This document shows, piece after piece, positions 1 through 8,945 of a stretch of 50,415 nt of DNA. The notes under the pieces were generated by a model. It was not told the origin of the DNA. It saw only the letters and a program-made list of their open reading frames with translations, and ran no database searches. Source of the DNA: Bdellovibrionales bacterium (GTDB taxonomy: Bacteria > Bdellovibrionota > Bdellovibrionia > Bdellovibrionales > UBA1609); the NCBI GenBank assembly GCA_022450595.1, contig JAKUPT010000017.1, positions 1 to 50,415 on the forward strand. The letters are read 5' to 3'. Each line of letters starts with the position of its first letter. Within the stretch, counting starts at the first letter, position 1. The translations under genes were made by a program, and so were the position numbers.

Positions 1-474
1 AGCAATAACCATATGGGTGTTGTTGTGGGTGATGTCTACCACCTCTTTAAGCTCAAGTCCTATTTGCAGGGGGGATTGTTTCACATAAGGAGCTTTAAAA
101 TTATTGCTGTACTCCTCTTCAAGCCCGCACTGTTGGAACTCCGAGATTTCTTGGGGATAGCGAGCACTGGTTTGATGAGCCTGTTTATAGATCTTACTTG
201 AGACCATATTAATGGTAAAAAATTTTGTTTCTTGGATGTTCATCAAAGTGTGTCTTGGAGAGTTGGCCGAGTGAGGTCTTTGAATCAATCCCATAAGAGG
301 TGGGTTAGCTCCAAGATGAAAAACAGAGCTGACAATAGAAAGATTTGTTGTTCCAGATTTTGAGATGGTGCCAATCAAATTAGCACTTTTAAAACCGCTT
401 AACGAGTTGATCATTCTCAACCAATGGCGACGACTGTATTCATTTTTTTGATGGCTATGGATTGTTAATTTCAT
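1..474 (-). CDS. Flavin reductase-like (FMN-binding split barrel) protein, 3' end missing
   Basis: The frame opens at an ATG at 474 and stays open for 158 codons to the left edge, so the C-terminus lies outside the window. The translation begins MKLTIHSHQKNEYSRRHW and contains LIGTISKSGTTNLSIVSS followed by NPPLMGLIQRP and FFTINMVSS. This is the pattern of the flavin-reductase-like split barrel, in which the first strands bind FMN. Members reduce flavin with NAD(P)H or act as flavoredoxins; the substrate cannot be told from this part. It is transcribed away from the glyoxalase-like gene, with about 240 nt between them. The family call is fairly sure and the exact role is open. Confidence 0.8.
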   Translation of the reverse strand, partial: MKLTIHSHQKNEYSRRHWLRMINSLSGFKSANLIGTISKSGTTNLSIVSSVFHLGANPPLMGLIQRPHSANSPRHTLMNIQETKFFTINMVSSKIYKQAHQTSARYPQEISEFQQCGLEEEYSNNFKAPYVKQSPLQIGLELKEVVDITHNNTHMVIA

Positions 475-717
475 ACTATTCTACCAACCTGCACTAGTTA
501 ATTAATTTGGACCTAACCTAAATATTAGAGGTTTTTTTAATTTGGTTTATACTTCCTTCAAAAAAATAGAGTTTTCATTTTAAATTATTCATTAAACGCA
601 CATTGTATTAAACTTTAACACAAGCTGAATGAAACTTAATAAAATACCAAATAAACTTTGTAATAGTTAACAGCTGTCAAAATATGGATTAACTTAATTA
701 AAAGCAAGGAGAGCAAA

Positions 718-1173
718 ATGCAGTATTTACACACAATGGTAAGAGTTAAAGATTTAGATGAAAGTCTTAAGTTTTACATCGACACATTGGGCCTGGTTGA
801 AACCAATAGGTACGACAATAAAAATGCTCGCTTTACTCTTGTATTTTTGGCGGCACCAGGTGATTTAGAATTTGCTAAACAAAATAAATCTCCACTGATT
901 GAGCTTACTTACAATTGGCCAGATGAAAACGGAGAGGTTGAAAACTACACTGGTGGTAGAAATTTTGGCCATTTAGCTTTTAGAGTCGATAATATTTACG
1001 AGAGATGTGAAAAGCTGCAACAAAATGGGATCACGATTTTACGCCCACCCCGTGACGGTCATATGGCCTTTATTAAGTCCCCTGATGGTATCTCTATTGA
1101 GCTTTTGCAAGCAGGTGAGTCTTTAGCTCCCGAGGAGCCTTGGGTGAGTATGGAAAACACAGGAACTTGGTAA
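718..1173 (+). CDS. VOC-family protein, glyoxalase I-like (lactoylglutathione lyase type)
   Basis: This 151-residue protein has the size and fold pattern of glyoxalase I, which isomerises the methylglyoxal-glutathione hemithioacetal. Two beta-alpha-beta-beta-beta modules are visible: the first begins [18 protein letters not shown] and the second [18 protein letters not shown]. Likely metal ligands are the His in LHTMVRV, the Glu in LIELTYN, the His in FGHLAF and the Glu in SIELLQ, as in GloA. An AAGGAG site lies just upstream of the ATG. The Asn-Trp stretch after LIELTYN and the second-module motif fit the GloA subgroup, but VOC substrates are hard to assign by reading, so no symbol is given. 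Confidence 0.85.
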   Translation: MQYLHTMVRVKDLDESLKFYIDTLGLVETNRYDNKNARFTLVFLAAPGDLEFAKQNKSPLIELTYNWPDENGEVENYTGGRNFGHLAFRVDNIYERCEKLQQNGITILRPPRDGHMAFIKSPDGISIELLQAGESLAPEEPWVSMENTGTW

Positions 1174-1202
1174 AAAAAAGGTGCTAACTACGAGTTAGCA
1201 CC
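1172..1202 (-). terminator. Intrinsic terminator of the DJ-1/PfpI gene
   Basis: A perfect 10-bp stem GGTGCTAACT/AGTTAGCACC with a 3-nt loop is followed, read on the minus strand, by a run of eight T. It lies between two convergent genes. On the plus strand the hairpin lacks a T tract, so it terminates mainly the minus-strand gene. Confidence 0.8.
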
Positions 1203-1211
1203 TAATTCAAC

Positions 1212-1814
1212 TTAATGAAGCATCGAGGTTTCTTGCTCTGAAGTTCTTGTACGACTTCGGAGGCGATGAGTTCCTTCTTTAAACTCTTCAAGCATTTTAT
1301 CAATAAAAGCCTCCATATCAGCAGGGCTTCGACTGGTGACCAAGCCTTTGTCTACAACGACCTCTTCGTCGGTCCAATTGGCTCCTGCATTGATAAGGTC
1401 CGTTTTAATTGAGCTGTAAGAGGTTAATGTTCTGCCCTTTACCACATCAGCTTCAACTAGCATCCATGGACCGTGGCAAATAGCTGCAACAGGCTTTTGC
1501 TTTTTTTCCATAAAAAAGTCTTTTACAAAATTTACAGCCTTCTCATTGTCTCTTAATAGATCAGGATTAATAACTCCACCTGGAAGAACGAGTCCATCAA
1601 AGTCATCTGAAGTCACTTCAGAAACAAGCTTATCGACTTTTACAGTTTTACCCCAGTTGCCATCTTTCCAAGATTTAATACTTCCACTATCTAGAGAAAC
1701 AATTGTGGCTTTGCCTCCCGCATCTTCAATCTTTTTTTTGGGAATAAATAGCTCAGAGTGTTCGAATCCATTAGTTGCAAGTATCGCAATGTTGAGATCT
1801 TTAATGTTGTCCAT
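1212..1814 (-). CDS. DJ-1/PfpI family protein (type 1 glutamine amidotransferase-like)
   Basis: This 200-residue protein belongs to the PfpI/YhbO branch of the DJ-1 superfamily, whose members are reported as proteases, deglycases or stress chaperones. The nucleophile elbow AAICHGPW puts the reactive Cys at residue 113 with His114 next to it. The acidic partner is in the N-terminal GFEHSEL motif. The core LVLPGGVINPD also fits. The family normally ends near residue 175 to 180; here a tail rich in Arg and Ser (HRLRSRTRTSEQE) adds about 20 residues. The gene converges on the glyoxalase-like gene. DJ-1 and glyoxalase proteins can both act on methylglyoxal damage, so the pairing is suggestive only. 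Confidence 0.88.
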   Translation of the reverse strand: MDNIKDLNIAILATNGFEHSELFIPKKKIEDAGGKATIVSLDSGSIKSWKDGNWGKTVKVDKLVSEVTSDDFDGLVLPGGVINPDLLRDNEKAVNFVKDFFMEKKQKPVAAICHGPWMLVEADVVKGRTLTSYSSIKTDLINAGANWTDEEVVVDKGLVTSRSPADMEAFIDKMLEEFKEGTHRLRSRTRTSEQETSMLH

Positions 1815-1976
1815 CTATAAACTCCTTTATTTTTTTATTTTGTTTAAGTTTCATTTTTATTATCACGTATAGGGTCTTTGATTACTTTGAAGAAATTTTA
1901 AGGCAATGTTTAAAAAGCTAAACATTTATTGCTGTAATTCTATAAATGCAATTTATACTTTTATAAGTAAAGCTTA

Positions 1977-2018
1977 TTGACAGTTGTTGTTGCGTACTCA
2001 TATTAAGTATATGAGGAG
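1977..2018 (+). promoter_or_regulatory. Possible promoter/operator with inverted repeat overlapping the trxC ribosome binding site
   Basis: A consensus -35 hexamer TTGACA (1977-1982) is followed by a perfect 7-bp inverted repeat CTCATAT-taagt-ATATGAG (1997-2015). The repeat covers the expected -10 position (TATTAA at 2001) and runs into the GAGGAG ribosome binding site (2013-2018). The -10 match is only moderate. The arrangement could be a repressor site or an RNA hairpin that hides the ribosome binding site. Confidence 0.35.
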
Positions 2019-2023
2019 AAATT

Positions 2024-2458
2024 ATGAGGAAAACACTTACAGTATGTAATAAATGCGACAGCTTAAATAATGTTGATATAGAAAAATCAAACTCACAAAA
2101 GCCTGTATGTGGACAATGTCATTCCATTTTAAAGATGTACGGGGCGGTCTCAGAAGTGAATGAAAAAAACTTTTGGAGAATATTAAAAAAAGCTGAAAAA
2201 CCTGTGGTTGTTGATTTTTGGGCCAGTTGGTGTGGCCCGTGCAAAGTCTATGGTCCCACCTTTGAAGAAGCATCAACCAAAACAGATAAAGCCATTTTTT
2301 TAAAGGTGAGTACAGAGCAATCTCCAGAGCTCTCTCAAAAGTTAAATATTTTAGGAATTCCTGCTACAGTTGTTTTTAAAGAGGGTGTCGAAGTCACCCG
2401 TCAGTCAGGGGCATTATCTCTTGAATCTTTGTTAAATCTCGCAAACACTAGTTATTAA
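2024..2458 (+). CDS. trxC: Thioredoxin 2 with N-terminal zinc ribbon
   Basis: This 144-residue protein has the TrxC layout. An N-terminal zinc ribbon with two CxxC pairs (Cys8/Cys11 and Cys29/Cys32) precedes a thioredoxin domain carrying [10 protein letters not shown], with redox cysteines at 70 and 73, and the cis-Pro loop GIPATVV. TrxC is a cytosolic disulfide reductase usually linked to oxidative stress, and its zinc is redox-sensitive. A GAGGAG site lies 5 nt before the ATG. The next gene begins 4 nt after the stop, so the two are probably cotranscribed. Confidence 0.93.
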   Translation: MRKTLTVCNKCDSLNNVDIEKSNSQKPVCGQCHSILKMYGAVSEVNEKNFWRILKKAEKPVVVDFWASWCGPCKVYGPTFEEASTKTDKAIFLKVSTEQSPELSQKLNILGIPATVVFKEGVEVTRQSGALSLESLLNLANTSY

Positions 2459-2462
2459 TTCT

Positions 2463-3068
2463 ATGATTGTTTCTAAAGACCAAATACCTAGTTTTATTCC
2501 AACAAAAAATCCAAAGTTGATCATTCTTGGCACAATGGCCTCAGTGGCAGCCAGAGAAGTCGGAGATAACAAAAGTCATTTTGACTCCTTTTATTACCAT
2601 AATAAAAACAATCATTTTTGGAAAATCCTACAGCTTGTGTTTGAACCTAAATCTCCGCCTCAAAAATTTGAAAATAGTCGTGAAAAAAAAGAATTTTTAA
2701 ATAAGTGGCAAATCGCAATGGCAAATATTATCAGTGAAATTCATATTAGCGACACTTATGCCCAAGATCCTTCTGATAAGGTCATCTTTGAATCTTTTCA
2801 AAAAGGCCAAGTCGATTTTAAAAAAGTCTCTCCTAAGATTAAAAACATTCTTAAAACGACTCCCATATTTTTTACCTGCTCACAGAATAAATACATTGAT
2901 CAGTTACTAAGAGCTTATTTTAAAGCCAATAAGCTCAATATTGATGTTGATAAAAGTGTTAAATTTTTAATGACCCCTACACGCTGCAATCCTATGGAAA
3001 GAAGCTTTGGATGGAAGCTAAGAATGGCTGAAATGGGTGTTGAGACAAAAAAAATCACTATTCCATAA
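2463..3068 (+). CDS. Uracil-DNA glycosylase superfamily protein (deoxyinosine/hypoxanthine glycosylase-like)
   Basis: The N-terminal part LIILGTMASVAAREVG followed by SFYYHNKNNHFWKIL is the hallmark of the MUG/HDG branch of the UDG superfamily: a LGT/S loop, then a Tyr-Tyr and Asn-His-Phe-Trp motif that lines the base pocket. The second active-site loop is probably the C-terminal PTRCNPMERSF segment. Members remove deaminated bases from DNA and start base excision repair. The substrate, whether uracil, hypoxanthine or another base, is not decided by the sequence. At 201 residues it is a little longer than typical HDG proteins because of a lysine-rich middle insertion. It probably shares a transcript with trxC. 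Confidence 0.75.
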   Translation: MIVSKDQIPSFIPTKNPKLIILGTMASVAAREVGDNKSHFDSFYYHNKNNHFWKILQLVFEPKSPPQKFENSREKKEFLNKWQIAMANIISEIHISDTYAQDPSDKVIFESFQKGQVDFKKVSPKIKNILKTTPIFFTCSQNKYIDQLLRAYFKANKLNIDVDKSVKFLMTPTRCNPMERSFGWKLRMAEMGVETKKITIP

Positions 3069-3148
3069 CTTGTTTCTTATCTTTCTGATGACTATTTCTG
3101 GTGCAGGACAAACAGGAAACTATGATAAAGACCCAGTTATTAATAAGT

Positions 3149-4408
3149 TTACTGTAAATAAAGACTAGTCAAATAAAGACCTAAAAACCCGGCCACAATC
3201 ATAGTCAGTCCAGTAAAAAGAAGTTTTTTTGTTTTTGCAACAATCATAAAAAAACCAAATTTAAAGATCGTATTTGTTATGGCGGCAATGATAATTCCCT
3301 GTGCCGCCATATTGCTTGAAAGACCATTGAGGCTCATTTGCGATAAAGATAAAGTAATAGCATCAACATCCACCACTCCTGAAATGAATGAGAGCAAATA
3401 AATCCCTTTATCGCCAACAGTTGATTCAATCACTTGCGACAGATACATCACCACCATAAGAATCAATCCAAATTTAAGAGCCGACATGATTTCAAAGGGG
3501 TTTTTGAGCTTCAGTTGGTCTGTTTTTTCGTCTTGTAGCTTTAATGATCTCCAAAGCTTCCAAGTTGTAATAAGACAAATTAAAAACATAAAACTTACTG
3601 GCACAATAACAAGCGGCAACAAATTTGAATTTACAACAGCAACTTCAAGCAATATTCGAGGGAACATGATAGAGGATGCAAGAATAACCCCTGAGGCCAA
3701 TATGCGTTGAATATTTTTATGCTGTTTAGCTAATTTAGCAAAACTAATAGCTACAGCTGTGGAAGAGGCAAGCCCGCCAAAAATAGCTGTAATACTAAGG
3801 CCTTTTTTGGCGCCGGCAAGTTTTACCCCAATATAACCAATAAAAGAAACACCAGCTATAAGTACAACCATCCACCCAACTTCATAAGGGTTAATGGTTC
3901 CCACTTTTCCATAATCTTTATCTGGTAAAAGTGGTAACACCACTAAGCTGAGCAAAAGTAGTTTTAAAGAGGCCAAAAGCTCTTCTTTTTTTAATGAAGC
4001 CACCCAATCGTGCAGATACTTTTTTAAACCTAAAAAACTGACTAGAATTACAGCCCCACCAGCAGCAATCATGGGATATCCTATAGCAGAAGTGGTACTT
4101 AATAAAAGTGTAATGAGTGAGGCGATCTCTGTGGTCATTCCTTTATCTGAAAATGATTTTTTAGCAGATAAAATATATCCTGCCACCACTAGTGCTGAAA
4201 GAGACAAAAATATAACCACAAAAACAATAATCCCATATTGTTTTGTGAAAAAACCAGTAATAGCTCCCAATATTCCTATAAGGCTGAATGTTCGAACACC
4301 AGCCACCCGCTCGCCTTCAATTTTATGACGGCTGTTCCAGCCCCGTTCAATACCAATAAGCAGGCCAATACAAATAGCTACAGCCAAATTAATATAATCG
4401 TTATCCAT
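3149..4408 (-). CDS. MgtC/SapB family membrane protein with DUF4010 domain
   Basis: This 419-residue, very hydrophobic inner-membrane protein starts with an MgtC/SapB-like module (AICIGLLIGIERGW, then GVRTFSLIGILGAITG) over about the first 140 residues. A DUF4010 region follows (ATTSAIGY, IFGGLASSTAVAISFA, SGVVDVDAITLSLS). The GERxxG-type N-terminus and the Ser/Thr-rich GLASSTAVA repeat are typical of the family. MgtC proteins influence Mg2+ homeostasis and F-ATPase, whereas the function of DUF4010 fusions is not established. There are about twelve membrane segments. It faces the glycosylase gene tail to tail and has no obvious operon partner. Confidence 0.85.
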   Translation of the reverse strand: MDNDYINLAVAICIGLLIGIERGWNSRHKIEGERVAGVRTFSLIGILGAITGFFTKQYGIIVFVVIFLSLSALVVAGYILSAKKSFSDKGMTTEIASLITLLLSTTSAIGYPMIAAGGAVILVSFLGLKKYLHDWVASLKKEELLASLKLLLLSLVVLPLLPDKDYGKVGTINPYEVGWMVVLIAGVSFIGYIGVKLAGAKKGLSITAIFGGLASSTAVAISFAKLAKQHKNIQRILASGVILASSIMFPRILLEVAVVNSNLLPLVIVPVSFMFLICLITTWKLWRSLKLQDEKTDQLKLKNPFEIMSALKFGLILMVVMYLSQVIESTVGDKGIYLLSFISGVVDVDAITLSLSQMSLNGLSSNMAAQGIIIAAITNTIFKFGFFMIVAKTKKLLFTGLTMIVAGFLGLYLTSLYLQ

Positions 4409-4546
4409 ATAATTTTAATAACATGAAAACTTCAGTTTTAATAAATAGTTTTAAGGCTTTTCACTTTCTCCCGAATAATAACCATATATAAAAAAAATAC
4501 ATTTAAAGACATATAAGCTGGTCAGTAATAAATCTTTGGTGTTTGA

Positions 4547-5602
4547 TTGGGGCAATCTCGGGGGAGGGGTCAATTAGGGAAATTAAGCGCGCTGATTTGT
4601 ATTATTCTTTTCACATCTAAGCTTTGGGCATTTAATAATTGTTACTATCTTTTCCAGCCACACAATTTAACACAGTATTTTCATAGTTTAAGAGGAAGTC
4701 CGAGTCATAAAATCCATCAAGTTTTGTCTCAGGGGGGGCATTGGTTAAAAATTGATTCCAGTTTAGATATTATTTCTCATTTGCGCTACAGGGTTTGGCA
4801 GCCAAGTCGCGGTCAAAAGGTCAAGCAAGAGGTGGTGTTAATTGGAGGGCTTGGTCAGACAGCGGAGCGCTTTGATCAAAACTCAGAGTTTATGCGGCAA
4901 ATGACAAAAGCTGGTATCAAAGTTATTTTTTTAGAACTTCCAGGGCAAGGTCATACATCTATCTTACATGAGTTAGAAAATGGAAAATTTAAAAAGGTCT
5001 TACCATCAGAATTATTTCTTGTTTTGGACAGTGCTCTAGAGCAACTAAAGCAAAACAAAATCATTAAATCTAAAAAGTTTCAGATCATGGGGCACTCGTA
5101 TGGAGGATGGCTTCTAACAGAGTATCTCAACTATTCCAAAAGAATGGATATCAGTAAAGTGCACTTATTAGATACAGGGTTAAAGTCTTTTCACAATGAG
5201 GGTATGATGTATTGGCTTGATCCATTTTTTAGCATCAACCCTTTTTATAAAAGCTTTCGTAACCACTCTTTGACTCATTTCCTCAAGCAAATGCTTAAAA
5301 AAGATAAAGAGCATTATAAAAATGATCCACTAAAGCTTGATTATGCGGCTTCACTATATTTAGGAATTATGGATTATAATGCTTTATCAAAAGCTAAATA
5401 CATTTCTGATTTTTATAAAATGCGCGTTTTTATCGCTGAAAACACGGAGTTTGGGTCACACTTTAAAAACATGATTAAAGACTTTTATCGCAAATTAAAT
5501 GTTTTTGACAAAAAACTTATGATTTTAGAAGACAGTCCACATAATATATTTTTACATACACCCTCAGCAGGAAAAATTATTTCTGAAATTATAACCGATT
5601 GA
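4547..5602 (+). CDS. Secreted alpha/beta hydrolase
   Basis: The fold is clear from VVLIGGLGQTAERF (oxyanion loop), FLELPGQGHTS (the strand before the second loop) and IMGHSYGGWLL, whose GHSYGG elbow holds the nucleophile Ser. A C-terminal His in LEDSPHNIFLHTP completes a plausible triad. The N-terminus LSALICIILFTSKLWA looks like a signal peptide, so the enzyme is probably exported. The frame is closed by a TGA directly before a TTG at 4547, so a TTG start there is the longest possibility. No good ribosome binding site supports it, and the true start may be slightly downstream. Substrate is unknown; esterase or lipase-like is likely. Confidence 0.78.
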   Translation: MGQSRGRGQLGKLSALICIILFTSKLWAFNNCYYLFQPHNLTQYFHSLRGSPSHKIHQVLSQGGHWLKIDSSLDIISHLRYRVWQPSRGQKVKQEVVLIGGLGQTAERFDQNSEFMRQMTKAGIKVIFLELPGQGHTSILHELENGKFKKVLPSELFLVLDSALEQLKQNKIIKSKKFQIMGHSYGGWLLTEYLNYSKRMDISKVHLLDTGLKSFHNEGMMYWLDPFFSINPFYKSFRNHSLTHFLKQMLKKDKEHYKNDPLKLDYAASLYLGIMDYNALSKAKYISDFYKMRVFIAENTEFGSHFKNMIKDFYRKLNVFDKKLMILEDSPHNIFLHTPSAGKIISEIITD

Positions 5603-5766
5603 TTTTTAGTAAAATTAATAATTTGAAAACCATTAAAAGTTGGTTATTTTGAGCCATAGATTTTTAATTAATAAAATCAGTCATTTATAACTATTCAGTT
5701 TTACTGTGTTTGTTCGTTCAAGTTTTTTAAAAACATGTTAGTGTATCCTTTTAAAGGAATGTATTT

Positions 5767-7557
5767 ATGCATATGGCAACTTTAGTACTTATTATACTCT
5801 CTGCAGGCTTAGCTAGTCAGTGGGTGGCTTGGAGGATGAGATTGCCAGGCATTGTGGTTCTTATATCTATGGGGCTACTGCTTGGACCTATCTTTGGCGT
5901 GATTGACATTACCATGAATCAAACTGAATTCACGGAGCTTATAGGACTTGGTGTGGCCATTATTTTATTTGAAGGTGGAATGAATTTAAAATTTGGTGAG
6001 TTCCGCCGAGTGGGAAGAGGAGTGAGCCGCTTAACCTTACTTGGGCCTCCACTTTCATGGCTCATTGGAGCACTCTGTGCACATTATATTTTAGACTTGG
6101 GCTGGCCGGTATCATCAGTTCTTGGAGCTATCTTAGTTGTTACCGGACCGACGGTAATCACGCCCTTATTGCGGCAAGCAAGGCTAAACAAAGAATCTGC
6201 TTCTCTTTTAAAATGGGAGGGTATTGTCAATGACCCCATCGGAGTGTTGTTGGCGGTCCTGGCATTCCAATATTTTACCCTTGAAGATAGTAGTTGGTTT
6301 GGGATTTTTATGGGCCTCGGCAAGGCTTTACTTTCCGCCGGTGTGATCGGGGGTATTGGGGGTTGGATCACTGGCTGGCTCTACCGAAGAGGTTCCGTTC
6401 CGGAACATTTAAAGGCCCCCATGCTTATGGTTTTAGTGTTGATCGCTTATTGGGGGAGTAATCTTATACAACATGAAGCCGGGCTTTTAACAGTGACTGT
6501 TATGGGTCTTGTTATAGGAAATATGCATTTGGTAGAAAGAGAACCTTTAAGAGATTTTAAAGAAAATCTAACCACAGTATTGCTAGCAGTGTTATTTGTT
6601 ATCATTCCTTCCCAGTTAAAAATAAGCCAATTGGAATTAATTAATAATTGGCAGGTATTTGTTTTTACTATTGCAGTGTTGTTTTTTATAAGGCCACTTT
6701 CAATTTGGTTAGCAACTCTCGGGGCCTCGATTCGTACAAAAGATAAAATTTTACTCTCTTGGGTGGCGCCTCGTGGAATTGTTGCTGCAGCCACTGCGAG
6801 TATCTTTGGGCCAGCCATGGTGAGATCTGGTTATGGCGAGGCTGAAATACTAATACCACTTTGTTTTTTAATCATTTTAGTGACGGTAGTTGCTCATGGT
6901 CTAACTCTTGCTCCTATTGCAAAAAAACTTGAGCTTGCCGCTGAGGAAAAAAATGGCCTTATGATTGTTGGGGCATCAAGCTGGACACATGCTTTAGCAT
7001 CGGCCCTAAAAAAATTAGAGGTTGATGTTTTAGTTGTAGACGGATCTTATAATCGGTTAAAGCCTATTCGTATGGACGGCATAGAGACATACTACGGTGA
7101 AGTGTTATCAGAGCATGCCGAGCATGAGCTTGAGCACGAGCACTTAAGCTACCTTCTTTGTGCTACCGATAACCACTACTATAGCGCATTGGTTTGTAAA
7201 GCTTTAGGGCATGAGTTTGGACATCATAGAACTTTTCAATTAGCTCCTCATGAGCAGTCTAATAAAGAGCAAAAACAGCTAACCTTACAACAAAGAGGAT
7301 ATTTTGCATTTGAACCTCCCACAGACTTTCAAACTTTACACAAGCATTTAGACTCTGGATGGGAAATTCAATCCACAACTTTAAGTGATGATTTTTCCAT
7401 GGATGAATTGCAAAAGCGGTTAGGTGAAATGGGTGAAGATTGGATTTTATTAGGTAATCTATCTCCAAAAGGAGAGTTTCAGCTGTACTCTAGCGAGCAA
7501 CCATTTACCACTGACAGTGGATGGTCGATGCTGTACTTTTCAAGAACGTCTTTATAG
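5767..7557 (+). CDS. CPA1-type Na+(K+)/H+ antiporter with C-terminal TrkA-N-like domain
   Basis: About twelve membrane segments occupy residues 1 to 390. They include WRMRLPGIVVLISMGLLLGP, LFEGGMNLKF, TGPTVITPLL and WEGIVNDPIGVLLAV, whose Asn-Asp pair is the ion/proton site of CPA1 antiporters such as NhaP. The remaining 200 residues are soluble. They begin with a Rossmann-like NGLMIVGASSWTHALASAL strand-loop-helix resembling a TrkA-N/RCK regulatory domain, though the GxGxxG motif is degraded. It exchanges cations for protons at the inner membrane. The start is the first of two close ATGs after an AAAGGA site. The gene stands alone on its strand. Confidence 0.85.
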   Translation: MHMATLVLIILSAGLASQWVAWRMRLPGIVVLISMGLLLGPIFGVIDITMNQTEFTELIGLGVAIILFEGGMNLKFGEFRRVGRGVSRLTLLGPPLSWLIGALCAHYILDLGWPVSSVLGAILVVTGPTVITPLLRQARLNKESASLLKWEGIVNDPIGVLLAVLAFQYFTLEDSSWFGIFMGLGKALLSAGVIGGIGGWITGWLYRRGSVPEHLKAPMLMVLVLIAYWGSNLIQHEAGLLTVTVMGLVIGNMHLVEREPLRDFKENLTTVLLAVLFVIIPSQLKISQLELINNWQVFVFTIAVLFFIRPLSIWLATLGASIRTKDKILLSWVAPRGIVAAATASIFGPAMVRSGYGEAEILIPLCFLIILVTVVAHGLTLAPIAKKLELAAEEKNGLMIVGASSWTHALASALKKLEVDVLVVDGSYNRLKPIRMDGIETYYGEVLSEHAEHELEHEHLSYLLCATDNHYYSALVCKALGHEFGHHRTFQLAPHEQSNKEQKQLTLQQRGYFAFEPPTDFQTLHKHLDSGWEIQSTTLSDDFSMDELQKRLGEMGEDWILLGNLSPKGEFQLYSSEQPFTTDSGWSMLYFSRTSL

Positions 7558-7590
7558 GATTTTTTAGGTAATAGAATTGAGAAAATGAGA

Positions 7591-7614
7591 GGGCTAAGAA
7601 AGACATCTTAGCCC
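7591..7614. terminator. Hairpin between convergent genes
   Basis: A 9-bp stem GGGCTAAGA/TCTTAGCCC with a 6-nt loop sits between the antiporter and the barrel-protein gene. Only a short T-rich stretch follows on each strand, so it is a plausible but not strong bidirectional terminator. Confidence 0.5.
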
Positions 7615-7627
7615 GACATGGTTTTCT

Positions 7628-8191
7628 TTAGAATAAGTAACCAATTCTTGCAAAAGTAATGTTAGCAAATGATGTTTCACCATAGGTTTCTGCTGCATCA
7701 ACAACATCTTTATACTCTTGAGAAGAGGTTGGAACACCGGGAGCCGTGATGGTTACCTCTGGGCTTGACGGTGAAACAAATGAAGTGTCCACTCCAAACC
7801 AGAATCCACCATTATCAATTCCCCACATCCAGCCAGCTTTAATAATTGTTGCTAAGGTAGAGACTTCGGCCTTCACTTCAGTGCTAGTTGAGGTCTCAAT
7901 CGCAGTAACTTCAAGGTCATTTTGACCAACACCTGCGCCTAAGAAAAATGAACCAGAAAATGGGTGAAAGTTAAACATAGCTTCAGGCATAGTGATTTTA
8001 ACACTGGCGTCACCTGAACTAAGGTCCAAAGTGTTGTAGCCCACTGAAAAGCTAAACATATCTGACATCACATAATTCACACCAGCTTGACCTAAAAATG
8101 GAAAGCCAACACCAACATTAACACCAACACTTGCATGAGCGGCAGAACCCATAAATACCATGGCAATAAGAATTTTTTTGAAAATCGACAT
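7628..8191 (-). CDS. Small outer-membrane beta-barrel protein
   Basis: This 187-residue protein starts with a clear signal peptide (MSIFKKILIAMVFMGSAAHA) and continues as alternating hydrophobic/polar strands rich in Gly, Ser and aromatic residues. Its last residues FARIGYLF end in Phe, the signal recognised by the BAM complex. This is the layout of small eight-stranded barrels. No ligand motif is seen and the sequence family is not recognised. An AAGGGG ribosome binding site precedes the ATG. It is separated by about 200 nt from the motor-like gene set on the same strand. Confidence 0.75.
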   Translation of the reverse strand: MSIFKKILIAMVFMGSAAHASVGVNVGVGFPFLGQAGVNYVMSDMFSFSVGYNTLDLSSGDASVKITMPEAMFNFHPFSGSFFLGAGVGQNDLEVTAIETSTSTEVKAEVSTLATIIKAGWMWGIDNGGFWFGVDTSFVSPSSPEVTITAPGVPTSSQEYKDVVDAAETYGETSFANITFARIGYLF

Positions 8192-8387
8192 TTTGATTAA
8201 CCCCTTTAATTTAGTTTTATTAAATCATATTTTATAGGGGCGCACAGTCTAGTCTTAAACAGAAAAAAAACAATATAAATAGACTTTGTGCTAGACATGT
8301 TCTTTAAACTATTTGTAAGAATTTGATTAGAGACCCGTGGGATTAAGTCTTATCAAGATTGCATCAACTAAATCTATAGTGAAAAAC

Positions 8388-8945
8388 TTAATCGGTAATT
8401 AATATAGTAATTCCTAGCATAAGAGATAGTTCAGTGGCTGTGGCATTTTGCGGGCCTGATAGAGTTATATATCTAAAAAGAGCTTTAAGTTCATAATCTT
8501 TATTCACATCAAAAGTTGATCCCACATTCAGTCCAAATCCAGCATAATTTGATTTAACACTTTGAAACTGCCTTTGGTGAAAGGTAAGTCCGACATAGGG
8601 TCGCAATTTGTTTGAAATTGTCATAGTCGCATTTTTAGTTTCACTGACAAGTCTATCTGATGGGGTTAAAAAATAATAATTACCGCCTAAATCAAAGCCA
8701 AAACTTAAATCACCACCAACAGTTTTTGACATAATTAAAGTGTAACCGGCTGTAAGGGTGAATTGCGGGGCTAGATTGTGAGAATAAGTAAGTTTGTATG
8801 CACCAATATTACTTGAGCTTCCACTGGCTGTATCAGTTTTTGCCGACAGGTTATAGGCGCCGAATAGTATATCAAAGTTGTCAGCATATGAATTAAATGC
8901 TGTCATTGAAATAATAATGATAAGGGCTGCTTTATGCAGCATCAT
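8388..8945 (-). CDS. Outer-membrane barrel-like protein, last gene of the motor-like set
   Basis: This protein of about 185 residues has a signal peptide (MMLHKAALIIIISMTAFNSYA) and then repeated amphipathic strands such as FDILFGAYNLSAKTD, KLTYSHNLAPQFTLTAGYTL and LRPYVGLTFHQRQF, typical of an eight-stranded barrel. The ATG at 8945 is chosen over an in-frame GTG at 8963 because a CGGAG site lies 7 nt before it and the signal peptide then starts at residue 1. The start overlaps the end of the FliF/FliG-like gene by 14 nt, which implies translational coupling. It may anchor or guide the motor-like complex at the outer membrane; that role is inferred only from position. Confidence 0.72.
   Translation of the reverse strand: MMLHKAALIIIISMTAFNSYADNFDILFGAYNLSAKTDTASGSSSNIGAYKLTYSHNLAPQFTLTAGYTLIMSKTVGGDLSFGFDLGGNYYFLTPSDRLVSETKNATMTISNKLRPYVGLTFHQRQFQSVKSNYAGFGLNVGSTFDVNKDYELKALFRYITLSGPQNATATELSLMLGITILITD

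Noticed and set aside
13-201. 62-codon plus-strand open frame at the left edge
   Set aside because: It is antisense to the flavin-reductase-like gene, which has clear family motifs over the same bases.
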